Shown here piece by piece: positions 23,190 through 34,994 of a stretch of 64,000 bases of DNA. The notes under the pieces are model-generated. The model made no database searches. It had not been told where the DNA came from and was given only the letters and a program-made list of their open reading frames with translations. Position 1 is the stretch's first letter. Each line of letters opens with the position of its first letter. The stretch is from Theristus sp. LFF4_11 (taxonomy: Eukaryota; Nematoda; Chromadorea; Monhysterida; Xyalidae), in assembly GCA_030248135.1 (NCBI GenBank), contig JASANC010004227.1:62001-126000 (forward strand), given 5' to 3'. The translations under genes were made by a program, and so were the position numbers.

Positions 23190-24147
23190 TCAACCACTCG
23201 ATTGCACGCATGTGTTGAAACAGGGCGGCACAAACGGACAAATCGTGATCCAGCTGCAGCCGCTGTGCACCCTGCAGCTCGCTTCATTCGGATATTGGCT
23301 GCAATCTGCAAAAAAATCAAAAATCCATTCATGATTTTCAGTGTGTTAGTTTAGTTTGATTCAAGATTCTCAGTGTGTTAGTTCGACTGTTGTTGTTCGA
23401 GTTGTTCTTCGAGAGGGTCCGAATTCCGAAATATATTTTCATGAAACTTTTTTAAAACCAACCGACGGTTAATGCTGGTAGGTAACCCTCTGTTCTACAA
23501 AAAACCAAGCCTCAAAGCCTCTCAATAGGGTGAATTATGGAATTATGTGAGCTTTTGCTTAAATAACGTAGGTTTGATTTTGAATGCAGAAACCTAAAAA
23601 AACTGAAGGGGCCAGAGCAAACAACAGCTCTCCCCAAGGTAAACTGTATTTAATGCTTTGCACGACACTGGGAAAACGTTTTTATCAGTTTGTTTTTTTG
23701 CAACAACAAAGACCGGCATTTTACCACAAACAATATCCGACGAAATTTGCTGAAATTGTCATTTTTCAGTCAAAAACTGGCATTATTTTTACGCTTTTTT
23801 GACGAAAAAAAATTAGATAGACAGCTGACTGAATTTTTTTCTGGTCAGAGATAATTGTTGAGGCAAAAAAAATTCAGATGGAAGATTCAAACATTCAAAA
23901 TTCTTGAGGGGAGGCGGGCCGGGCCGGGCCTCTCCTTCCAGATCCCTTAAAAACAAGTACGATTCACAGTTCAAATGAACCCCAAATCCAAGAAAAACCA
24001 ACATGGATATGGCACCAAACAAAAGGCATAACATATAAACATACTGGGGTTGGTCGCGATTGTCCCCAAAAAGCAGCAGCCAATGAGCACGAACAGGAAC
24101 AGGAACAGGGCAGTGACGCACGACGGCAGCACACGCGCGAACACCAT
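23190..24147 (-). CDS. Small secreted six-Cys peptide, paralog B
   Basis: Exons 24147-24045 and 23305-23190 join in phase 1 (donor AGTATGT, acceptor TTTTTTTGCAG) to 72 residues. Exon 1 is a long hydrophobic leader (MVFARVLPSCVTALFLFLFV). Exon 2 has CSQYPNEASC, then SGCSWITIC, PPCFNTC, spaced C-x8-C-x5-C-x5-C-x5-C-x3-C. It is the same architecture as paralogs A and C with most non-cysteine residues changed, which implies old or fast divergence. It is the first of the three in the direction of transcription. The intron is 739 bases, longer than in A. Confidence 0.72.
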
Positions 24148-25457
24148 GGTCGCCTCGGTCTGCGTCAACTGATTCAGCAGGTGAATAAAATTCTGTTTTC
24201 CTTTCTATCTTCTTACTTTTTTCAATTTGCGATTGCGATGCGCCGACACGCACGCTCCTTTGTTTTGACGCTTGATTTTGCTCAGGATGAGACGTTTTGA
24301 CAGCTGAAAGTTAAAACGGGTGGTTGGTTGGAATGGAATGACGTTGATGAAAAAATTAAAAACAATTTGCACGAGCACGACACAATTTCATCGGTTATTT
24401 TCCTTTCTAAAATTTTCGCTTTGTCATTTGTCAAACTGTCAAACAAACACGAAACTTACCTACACCAAAAAGCACCTTGACCAAATTTTTTTCTTTGTGG
24501 TCAAGCAACGAAATAACAAAGGCGACGGTAAGTTGGTGTTAAATGGAAGATTATGCACTTTCCGCAACAAAACCTGCCACACGCAGCGTAATATTGCTTG
24601 TGTGCCTGTGTGTTTGTTGGCGAATGTGACATTGATTTTATATGAAATCCCATTATTCTGTGAAAAGAGTAATGTTTCTGCTGACTAAAACTTGTGGTGT
24701 GTAAACCAAATATGTTGCAGCCGTTGTAAAGTCCCAGTCTGAAGACAGTGCACTTGTGTGCAATGTTGCACAGTCACAGCCAAACACCAGTACAATATTG
24801 CAGCAGCGCATGTGTGCGTCTGTGTAAACAACAAAGTTCTTGAGGAAAATAACACAGTAAAATGCAGTCACAAATGCAATCATGCGAAATATAGTGATCA
24901 CAAAAGCTGTGCATTCCTCGATGAAACAGCTCCCAGGAACGCACAGCATGCCCAAAATGACTATAAAACACGACGCCGAAAAAACACCACAAACACAGTA
25001 ATATTGAACATAGTAGGTGTTGCCGTGGAAGCACTCGGATCGATACGATTGAAGCGTGTAAACGCCCGTTTACGCCACTCACTGGCATCTGAACGCCGGA
25101 TCTGCTAGTGTTCAATGCGCATGCATTTTTTTAACCGATGCTCAACTTCTAAATTCTGATTTGTGTTTGAGTGCCTAATAGGAATGCAACGAAACAATAA
25201 GCTAGCACTGAAAAGTTTGCGTGCGAAAACAGATTTCAGATCCATTCAGTTTTTGCTTAAGTGCGTATTATGTCTTCTCAATATGCGGAATCAGCAGTCT
25301 TGTCCACACATGGAAAAATTGCCCTTTTGCGTTTAACTTGAATAAATCGCAGTTCTGGTGCGTTTGATGCAGCTTTTGGCTTTGTCCGTGAACCGAATCC
25401 ACACGCGAATCGAAGACTCTCCCACGACAACAGCAAACAAAACCGCCTTTGGCGAAA
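24148..25457. other. No gene seen
   Basis: Short frames only. This separates the peptide cluster from the next minus-strand gene. Confidence 0.5.
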
Positions 25458-28400
25458 TCACAAAATCACTGAGATCAAACAAAGCAAAGTGCATGCGGTG
25501 GCAGAGAGCAGCGCCGGCCAGTTGACACGAACTGCCAGTGCAGCGCAGGTGACGGCCACGTGGTCACCCAGCTGGATGCAGTGCTCCACTGCGGTTGCGT
25601 CGATCACGAACTCATCCGTCGCAATCTCGACGCACATCTGCAGGTCTGTTGGCACCGTCGTCTCGTTTGTCGCCGTCACAGACGCGGTCGAAGATGACTC
25701 GAAGTTGTCGTTAACAACGTTCGCGTTCATCTGACGATATTTAGCGAACTTCGACGGCCAGATACGAAACGAAACTCGATCCCACGACTTTTCGGACGTC
25801 AGATTCGTTTCGCTCAGCGTGTATTCGAAACCAAGCGTAACGGTTTTGTAGAAGAGGCGAATTTTGAGGTCGCTTTGCCACGTGGGGTGTCTGACCAGCA
25901 GTAAATGGCAGTTGCAGCCGTCGCAGCTGAAACAAAACAGTTTTGGGTTATGTTTTTCACCTCCAAAGCTATTTCCTTCACGTCAAATCTGTTAAAAAAA
26001 GTGTTTTTGTTTTTGTTTTTGTTGATTCGGAATGATTTGATTATTTGTTTCTCATTTATCCTGCCGAACTAACGATGACGCCGGACCGTTTGAAAACAAT
26101 CAAACTTGTTATAAAGCTACAACCAAGAAATTAATGAAAGATCTTATGTAAACTGGAAAAGGTCGTTATAACCAGATCCATATCTCGGATAATAGTCATC
26201 CTGATCAGAAAAGTTGGTTTAAAAAAATATGAAAAAATCGAAGGCTATTACTATGGCATGCACGCAATCATGCGCAGTTTCCTACTTTCGTCATGAAAAA
26301 CACGCACATGATAACGTTGTTAATGGGCAAAGTGCAATTGGGGCTGGCAGCAAATAGCTGCAGTTGCCATTTTAGTCGTTTAATCTGTGGTGAGCATCAG
26401 AACTCGAGGAATACGGTATCTGAAAGTGGGTCAACAAAATAATGAAGTCCAAAGTTTCAATTTGTTGATCAACAGATGATGCGCGTTAATGCTGCGTAAA
26501 ATTTGGTAGCTTTAGACTTGTCCTTTTGGAAACACCAGTCAAAAGACAATGTTTACAAAAAATGCTGTGGTTGCACAAAAATGAAGGCTCAGAATTAATT
26601 GCCGATGACATTTGCTGACAAAATCGTCATTTGTTTCGTGAAAAGTTAATGTAACTTAAAGATTGAACATATCTAGAAATATACTATTTCGTTTCAACAT
26701 CAACACTCAAAAAAGTGTAATTGTTGATGTCTCCGTGCCACATGCTGCTCATACAGTTTATCGGAGTTTCCTGCTTTCCTCGAATAAAACGGATGGAAAT
26801 GTACGTATTGTTGATGTAAAATCCGGAGAACAAAAATTTAGCAAGCAACAAAACGGCCTTGTGGTCACCTTTAACTTTTTTGACTATTGACTTTCGATTG
26901 ATTGTTTCGAGTTGTTCTTTTGTCTGAACCTCCGATTGATCAATGGCATTAGTCATCAGCTCAGTGGTTTTATGTCCACACCTTTTACATCGATATTTCT
27001 GTACATCTGCAGAGTACATATAACCTATATTTTTTGCGTGGATGAACCGCACCATCAAATATGTTCTCATTTTAGTGTATTTTGCTCCACAACATTTTGT
27101 GGTTTTGTTTAAAAAAATAGTAAATTTTTCACGTTTTCCGCTTTGTATCATAAAAACTGACTCAGAACAACAATGTTTTCTTAAAGCTAATAAAGTAGAA
27201 AGCATGCTCAAAACATCTGTATCTTCAGCACTAAAATTTTATGTTATTGTATGCACTTTTAGTATGTCAAGGTGAATGCAATAAAATGCTGAATGTTGAT
27301 GCGCAGAACATCAGAAATAGCCTTTCAATCGTAAAAAAATGTTACTCCAGTCAAGGCAAAATTAATTAAGCCACTGTTATGAGCATCCAAAAGCGCCCTC
27401 GTGCTTCAGTCTGCAGTTTCTGATCGTTGTGAACCATTCGAAAGTTTTCTACTGCTCTGACGCTACACACAATCGCCACAGATTGCTTCTACGATTGAAT
27501 GGCGGTTTTAACGTTGACAAAAATTCTGTTGCTGTGCTGGATCTGGAAGCTTCTGAACACCACCGAAGGTAATGCAGATTGTATATAGAGCGGTTAGAAC
27601 CACCATTAGGCCCCCAATTGAAGCGACAACAGTTTTCTTTGAATCTATTCGTTGACAGCTGAAGTGACAGAGTCAGAAGCTAATCAAGCCGGTCGTTGCG
27701 ATTGCGAATCATAATTCTCAAGAAGCCTTTTTCTACGCAAGATGCAAACAACTCATACAAGTTGCTGTTGATATTAAATGTATGTGTGTAACAATGCCGT
27801 CATTTTTGCAGCGCCCACATTCCATACGCACCACCTGAAGATCGTGGACGATGACGGCCGGAACAAGACGGAACTGGAGCACGACGGCCTGCACGGCATC
27901 GTCCTGTTCGACCCGTTCGCAGAAAACAGCAGTAAAATGGTAACCTCGCAAGACACCCTGTACCTGAAGAACATCCGCTCGATGATGATCGGAAAGAATG
28001 ACTCGAGCGAGGTGATACGTCTGCTGCAGGAGATTGAGCGCATGACCATGAGACTGACGGCGCAGAACGAAAAGCTGAACGCAAACATAAAGGCGCTCTA
28101 CTGGAAGTTCTACTGTCTCCAGTCGACTACCGTCAAGTGAGAAGAAATTCTCGCCAATTTTTTTGTTTCTGTTTACATTCTCTTTGTTGTGATGACATTC
28201 CTTTTTTGCTCAGACTGTGTGAGCCGCACAGTTCTCATTATTACGAGTGTCATTTTGTTGGTGTTTATACACCTGTGTGAACGGTATGCTACCTTTTTGG
28301 TCTGCAATATGTACATTGCAACGATGGAAGTTTGAAAATGCAAGAAAAATGTTGGCGCTTGGAACGCCAAAACAAAACGATTGAAAAGAAACAACTCTAA

Positions 28401-30111
28401 AGACACTGAAGATAGTTACTCAACATTTTTCCAACATTCTCTGGCGAGGCCGTGCAACATTTGTTTAGTTGTCTACAAGTGAACATCCACAAAATCTTGG
28501 GAGAATGTTGAGTACGTAATTATTCTCAATGTCTGGATCCGCAAAATCTGTGATATAACGTCAAAGCCAAACGCCAAAACAATCCACCAATAACACCACC
28601 CCAAAAACAAATGCAATAACAGACATTTTTTGCACGTATCCAAAGGAGTTTTGTACAATTATTAACAAAAGAGTTTCCCTCAAAGCTGATCCACAGAACA
28701 AAATTGACTGCAAAGCAACACACAACAACAACGACCGGACTCACGTGTGTCTCATGTCAACGAGTTGCTTTATCCAGTCATCCAGTTGCGTCCCGACGGT
28801 GACGCCTGTTCGAAAGACGGCGTGCTCAGTTTTGTTGTACCAGAAGCGCCCGATCTGACCGTGACGCCGTTGGTACTCGCCAAACGCACGACTGGTCATT
28901 CGAAGTTTGTACCATCTGAAAATGCTAAGCGTAAAAAAACATGATTAACTTGAACATGACGTCATCCCGAAGCTGACTGATATCCTGAGATAAAAATTTG
29001 GTTGGCCAGCTGACACGCGCGAGTCCCATTGATTGGCAACGTGTGAATCAACCGTTTGTCAAAAAAAGCAAAAAACAACTTGTCACCAATATCATCACTG
29101 ATTGAAGCGCACTCATTGGCTAAGACGACACAGAGAAGCAACCAATCAGCTTGCAGAGACACTGCCAGCTCAATGTTAACGCACGTGTTCTCCCTGAGGT
29201 TGCACTCCATTCGGTCGAGATGCGTACTGGGCAACTTTACGAGCGGACAGTCATGGTGTTCAATGGAAGGCTGCCCACCAATGAACTGCCAGTGACGATA
29301 CGTTGAGAGGTCACTCGCGCATTTACGGTAGTAGCCAAGGTCGGGGCTGAGACGGTATTCGGACTGCAGACCCTGAAAAGTAGTTTTCAGTTCTGCTCGA
29401 TAGATGCCTCAATTTTAAAACATCTCGCAAAGTCTGAAGAGAACGTTGTTTCTAGATTTAAAACCGATGTTACTATTTCAATAGTTGCCCTTATAACACT
29501 TGTCATCAACTGAGTTGCAACTTTAGTGGGAAGATTCCAGCAGTTGTCTTAGTGCAGGTTGCCTGACCTTGTACGTCATCTGGCACACCCCGGCAGCTCC
29601 ATTTTCGCGCCACCATTCCAACTGAACCGTTGATCGATACGTGGTGACTTGCTGCATCACTTCGGTGCTCGTGTCGTTCTTTTGCGTGGTCAGCGTTAGG
29701 CAAGGCTGAAAATGGGTTTTCGAAACACAGTGACAATGGTGATTACACAGCAGCGGTAACCACTGTAACCAAAAAACAGTAACTCACATAAAACTTTGTG
29801 AAATCCAACGGTCTATAAAGCGGTGGAGGTGTTTTATGTTCTGCTGAATCTGGTTGTCCCATTTGCGTTTTCTGATCACTTCGACCGTGCGCAAGTCTAT
29901 TGTTCACTTTTGCAGTGGACATCAGTTGTTTAGTCTCTGTCAATGACGTCTGCTTGCACGTGGTTAAGGTCAATTGGTCGATCGACTCCAGCGTAACCAT
30001 GATACCGCAAATTGGGCGACAAAGAAGTGTTGAGAGAAGTAAAAGTACGCAGAGTATTGCGTGCAGAAGATAGGCACAACCTCGCGTCGGTCCGCAACGT
30101 ATTGACACCAT
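25458..30111 (-). CDS. Unrecognised secreted protein, probably GPI-anchored (429 residues)
   Basis: Five exons splice with all phases matching and an exact multiple of three: 30111-29788, 29705-29568, 29372-29185, 28915-28745, 25926-25458. The start is placed at an ATG followed by a signal peptide (hydrophobic core HAILCVLLLLSTLLC). The body is cysteine-containing and N-glycosylation-rich: SDLSTYRHWQFIGG and HHDCPLVKLP in exon 3, WYKLRMTSRAFGEY in exon 4, CDGCNCHLLLVRHPTW and SWDRVSFRIWPSKFAKY in exon 5. It ends in a hydrophobic stretch (LLSATACTLLCLISVIL) with no cytoplasmic tail, the usual form of a GPI-attachment signal. I do not recognise the domain. The last intron (2.8 kb) contains a gene on the opposite strand (27499-28140). 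The splice model is internally consistent; the function is open. Confidence 0.72.
26684..27211 (-). CDS. Unidentified ORF with zinc-ribbon-like cysteines, possibly a transposase remnant
   Basis: A 175-residue open frame, long for such AT-rich DNA, lies within the last intron of the gene at 25458-30111. It contains TKCCGAKYTK and, about 30 residues later, KYRCKRCGHKTT, then a basic C-terminal part (RKSIVKKVKGDHKAV). A CxxC pair of this kind is common in zinc ribbons of transposases and transcription factors. No catalytic domain is visible and there is no splice support. It could be a decayed mobile-element gene or a chance frame. Confidence 0.3.
   Translation of the reverse strand: MSMLSTLLALRKHCCSESVFMIQSGKREKFTIFLNKTTKCCGAKYTKMRTYLMVRFIHAKNIGYMYSADVQKYRCKRCGHKTTELMTNAIDQSEVQTKEQLETINRKSIVKKVKGDHKAVLLLAKFLFSGFYINNTYISIRFIRGKQETPINCMSSMWHGDINNYTFLSVDVETK
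27499..28140 (+). CDS. Small secreted protein with C-terminal coiled coil, nested gene
   Basis: Exon 27499-27568 encodes a signal peptide (MAVLTLTKILLLCWIWKLLN) and is followed by a GGTAATG donor. Exon 27812-28140, after a TTTTTGCAG acceptor, continues in phase and ends at TGA, giving 132 residues. The mature part begins PTFHTHHLKIVDDDGRN, has LHGIVLFDPFAEN in the middle, and ends in a heptad-like segment (VIRLLQEIERMTMRLTAQN) that predicts a coiled coil. I do not recognise the family. Codon use is GC-rich as in other genes of the window, against an AT-rich intron. It lies antisense inside the 2.8 kb intron of the GPI-type gene. Confidence 0.7.
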
Positions 30112-32391
30112 CTTATTGAACTTTTTAACTGGCTTCGTTGCTAATTTGTTGAAAATATTTTGTTTGAATGCTGATTTGGAAAAAGAATTTATAAAAGCAG
30201 TGGTACATAAACTGCACGGACACTGTTTCAAACCAATTCCGATAAAAATCATTTCCAACCCGGCTAGTTACACAAGTTCCGGTCTCTATGGAAGCTAGCG
30301 GAACATTCGCGTGGAAATAAAATGCTTGGAGCGTTTTTATGGCAGTTTTTAGAAACATTGAACATGACGTGATTTTTTCGCCGTTGTTTTCTCAAAAACA
30401 TTTCCGTTCTGTTTTTAGCGTTGTTTAGCTTAGAAGTGGAAAGAGCCAATCATAAAATTGTTTAGTTGCGCAAGCAGAAAGAGACAGTTTGACCACCGAA
30501 GCAGTGAAAAAACGACAAAATACCAAAAACAAACAAGAGGAAATAGGATTGGATAAATGTTTCTACTGGGATAATAGAGAAATGAACTGTTGTTACGATT
30601 GGTGGTTCTATAAACGATGGTTTGAGCTTATATTCAAAAAAGAAACTGCAAGGAGCTTCAAAAACAGCCAACACCGAACGCGCATGCATACTCAAACAAC
30701 ACAAGAAAACATTGTGGCCATATCAACAGACATAATCGTAAAGAAATAAAACGGCTGTCAGCATGCCTCCCGATGTTTACTTGGCAAAATGGCGCAACGA
30801 AAACTTTTCTTGGATGTATTTTCATGAAGATATATCGAATTTTGCCATCTGTCACTCCCGTGACGTTTCCAAACCGGAAATAAGCATCTATTTTTACGCA
30901 TATCTACAAAAATTTGAGGAGGAGGGGCAAGACTCGTATTTTGGGCTCACAGACGTGCGTACACAATAATGTACATTTATGTTTGGCATTATAACGAAAA
31001 CAATAACGACTTTATGTTAGCGCCACCACACACAGACAGTGCAAGTCAATTCAGTTTCAGTCGGTTTTCGTCGGGTTAAATTGCCGGCATTTTACTCCGG
31101 TGGACAAACAAAAACCTTTAAGACGTTTGCAGCAACAATACAATAATGAACCCGCTAGCTAAACTCTATCTAGCTACCAGCTATAAAGGATAGGATCGCT
31201 TAAATCTCAGCGTGTCTCGTTATTCCGTCTTTAGCGCTGGTGTGTGCCCATTGTTGTTGGTGCGTGGATCCATTAATCCATTTACAACGGTTCCGTCTTT
31301 GCGTTCGACTTCTTGCCCCCATATCCTTTCTTCATGTTTTTGGGTACACGCAAGCTAATCAACAGTTCAAACGCATTCCTCTTATATGAGAAACAGTAGC
31401 TGAACGATAAGCGAAAGACAATTGACTTGCTGCGGTATGGCAAAATACGTAAAACATGGTAAACAGTTTGTTTCGGAGTCGCGCGATGGTGATTATCGCA
31501 GATTGTTTGTGGTGGTGGGGCCAAACACGTTGAGCGTGTCAAGAACGTATTGCAAGAAACCTGTGTGCGAAAAGGACCACTGATATGATAATTTTCATTC
31601 TTTTTTACTTGCAGACCCAAAAGGCTTCATGAGAAACCAATTCGATGTAGCGCTGAAAATTTGCAACCCTGAACCGCGGCTGAAAACCAACAGTATCGCA
31701 GTCACTAAAACTCAATTTATATTTATATTGTACATTTTTTGGCCATGCCATTGCCTGTAATGAGAGACTCATTTTCAACGATAGCCGTATAGCCTGAGGT
31801 CACTTGAAACAGCAAGCTACTGTCTCCTTTCTATACTGACCCGTTTATAGCCCCCGGAAGCGATAAAAACAACAAAACGCGAACAGCAGGAGAAACAAAC
31901 ATCATAAATGCATTGACATGCGTCTGGCACGTCATGTTCTCAGCACTTAAAATTTTTATTATTTGAGCAACTTTACTTTTATTGATGTTGTCCAGCTGAA
32001 GAATTTGTTAAACTTCAAGAAAAATGAGTATTCTGATGAATGATTTCATTCACAGCATTTTCAAAAAAGAAATACAAAACTAAAATAGCAGCTGGCAATA
32101 AATAAACACATAAAAAACACGCAGACGATCCAAACGCAAATGAACTGCAGAGCGTTCTAAAAAACAACTTAGTCCGAAAAAAACAAGTTCTGCGCTAAAC
32201 TGTGATGTGACCGTTCGACGCAAATGCGTAAATATCAGACACACCAACACAGTCAAACCACCAAACGCAGAAATGGAAACACGAGAAATATTCTGGAGAG
32301 ACGCAACACGCATGTCAATGTCAACAGTGATGATTGCAGATGTCAAAAAGCACAATGAATTCTCCAAATTATTCACGAATCGCTGCGATGT
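30112..32391. other. No confident gene
   Basis: Intergenic, between two minus-strand genes. A 68-residue frame at 30763-30969 (residues ENFSWMYFHEDISNFAICHS) is faintly like the zinc-finger start of hAT transposases but is too short to call. The rest has only short frames. Confidence 0.45.
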
Positions 32392-34994
32392 CTACCGTTT
32401 CGACTCGACGTACTTCTGTGCGATGCTGGTCAGCAACGGCCAGTTGCACGGGTCACTCAAATCGATCGCACCTGGCAACTCTGTCAGGTTCGCCTCCTCC
32501 ATGACGACGCCGGACTGCGTCACAGGGACGCTCGTGTCACGGAGCGTTGGCGCCGACCAGATCACCATGATGGTGCCTGCAGAAGTGCTCGTACGGCTGA
32601 AACGGGCTTGGCGGTGCTTTGTGGTGATGAAGAAATGACAACAGGTCAACTGTGAAAGTTATGTAACGTTGTAGCGAGTTAAAAGAAGAGTTGACAGAAA
32701 AAAACGTCAAGACCGACCAAACGTGATCGTAGCACTGAAGATGATCAGAAACAAGCGATCTACCACAATCGCTGCGAACTTCCAGTCGTCTTTGATCTGA
32801 GAAGCACGATTTTAAAATTCCATTGAGCTTCTGAAAAAAAAAACCCAAAAGTTTTTCAAAATCCCGAAAAAGAAGAGAACCATTTCAATCTTTCGCTTCT
32901 GCCGAAGACTCTGCGCGATGTAGCACACGTTCAGACAGGCGCGACTGAGGGAGCCCAGCAGGAACGTGGTGGCCGCATCCTTCTGCCGGGCGTCGCCGTG
33001 TTCTTTGGCAGCGTGCAGAATTTGCTGCTGTTGGAACAACAGGGCCGGTGCGGCCTTGGACAGCATCACTTTGATTGATACTGGCTTTAACGACTGAAAA
33101 TAGACAAAAATCTGGTCCCCCAAAAAATTTTAAACTTTTTTCCAACAACTTGTTACCGTTACCGAATATTTCTTGTGAAGCGTATCAAGCCGCTGCGGTC
33201 GATGTATCAGCAGCAACTTTGGCAGGCAATTGATAAACACGACACGCATCCAACGTGGCACCGGCTCCACCGACATTCGGTAATGTATGTTTAGAATCTG
33301 AATGAAATCGAAAAGTGGGCTGTTTTCAACACGAAATGGTGTGTTTTATAGTTTAACAGAGTGATTAAAGAGAACAACCAACCAATATAGTGCACGCAAT
33401 CGACAGTGTGACCATGAACATCGTGAACAGCAAGTAGCGACCGATAAGCGGGATTGTGAGACTGGTCGGTGGGACGATGTCGACCTGATCAGCAAATTGC
33501 ACTAAACATTTTTCTAACACTTTCAACAAAGTTTTAGCGTCTTGAAAAACAAAAAGCAACACAGATTGACTGACTAACCAGCAGCAGAAAGAACACGGTC
33601 AGCGTGACGAGAATCGAGACGCACAGCGTGATTTTGTTGTTGGAGTCGCTCGGCAAATAGAAAACGAGACACGTCAGAATGGTGATGCCAGCACACGGCG
33701 TCACCAGGTTGATCGTGTAGAACAACGTTTTGCGACGAATGTGCAGCTTGTAAGTGATGTCGATGTAGCTAAATGAATGTTTGTCTGATTGATTGATTGA
33801 TTAATTGATTGATTGAAAAGTGTTTATGCGCAGATTTCACTAACGGATAGTCACAACAGGGATAGCGCATGACATGCCGATGGCTTGAGACGCTCATCAA
33901 GTCCCACTCGCCAGACTCCTGGTATTCGGTGATGTCAGCGCCGAGTTTCACCATCCAGGACGTTTCGTTCTTCTCGGTCACTGGATTGTACTCGGGAACT
34001 TCGAATACTCGATCGTAGATTGGCTACGTGAGTTTTTTTACATTTGAATTTTGAGTTTTATCTATAATTTTTAAGTTTTATGATTAGTAAAGCTCACCTG
34101 TATCATGTCAAGTTGGCTGCCGTAATACGTCCAGCTGCCGAACTTCAAAGCACAGTGTTGTTCGTCGTAAGGGAACCTAAAGGTTTGTTTTTTTAGTCAG
34201 AACTAAGCCCAAGTGCATGTGCAAAAAAGAAAAAAGCCCGACCACTCAATGTCGATGGCGCACATAAAGTTGTAGATCACCGGAGGCTCCCAAACGACCT
34301 GCCCAGAGAAGTAAACATGCGCCTTGGTTAGAGTGGTCACTTGCGGTGGGCCGTGTGCACTGCAACAGCAAAACGCAAAGTTCTGTATAAAAACTTCAAT
34401 AAACTTTTTGAATCGCCTCAACTTTGAGATAAAATATCACGCACTTGTTGTACAGAATAATGTCGGGCAGCCAAATCATTGTCGTCGGCACGTGCATCAT
34501 CTGCAGGCCACCATATTCCACAGGGTTCCATTTCAGTCGGTAGTCGTGCCACACCTGAATCCAAACGTTTTTTTTTCAAATTACAAAAAATAGTTTTTTT
34601 GCAAAAAACCTTTGCACTCACGTGAATCAGATAACCATTCACCGTGACCACTTGCGTTCGTTCGTGCTGGAAAAACACCTGAATTTTTGAAATACAACCA
34701 AAATAAAAAAACCATGTTCGCCCGTTTTACCACGTCGGCCAACTGGGTCAGCTTCATTTTGAACATTATTTTTACGGCGCAACTGGCGTCCTGCACTGGT
34801 CGTGTCAACCGATCGTAGCCACTCAACAACTCGTCATACAGCCTCTTTGCGTCTTCGTCGCTTTTAACAAGCCCTGAAACACAGAAATGCAATGAAATCA
34901 AGAAATTACAGCAATTGCAGGTTTTTTTTAATCACTGACCTGAATAATACAGCAGAATACCAATACTGCAATGACAAATTAACGTCCAAAACAT
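32392..34994 (-). CDS. Nicotinic acetylcholine receptor alpha-type subunit, complete
   Basis: Thirteen exons give 543 residues with every phase matching: 34994-34940, 34873-34731, 34666-34622, 34554-34445, 34359-34243, 34176-34098, 34023-33845, 33768-33579, 33484-33383, 33297-33163, 33093-32881, 32796-32718, 32576-32392. Exons 3 and 4 are 45 and 110 bases, the ancient nicotinic sizes. Visible: signal peptide ([17 protein letters not shown]), [19 protein letters not shown], the Cys loop [15 protein letters not shown], vicinal cysteines YPCCDYP (alpha type, ligand binding), M1 after [17 protein letters not shown]2 ([18 protein letters not shown], cation-channel type), M3, and M4 ([18 protein letters not shown]) followed by SAPTLRD. 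Product: an acetylcholine-gated cation channel subunit of the plasma membrane. The donor of exon 10 has an alternative GTAA six bases downstream. It is divergent from the related gene at 37576. Confidence 0.9.
33782..33816. repeat. TTGA/TGAT tetranucleotide repeat in an intron
   Basis: Eight or so TGAT units lie between exons 7 and 8 of the receptor gene, close to the acceptor. Confidence 0.8.

Noticed and set aside
30763..30969. 68-residue frame resembling the start of a hAT transposase zinc finger
   Set aside because: Similarity is limited to a few aromatic residues and one cysteine; no downstream transposase sequence and no terminal repeats.
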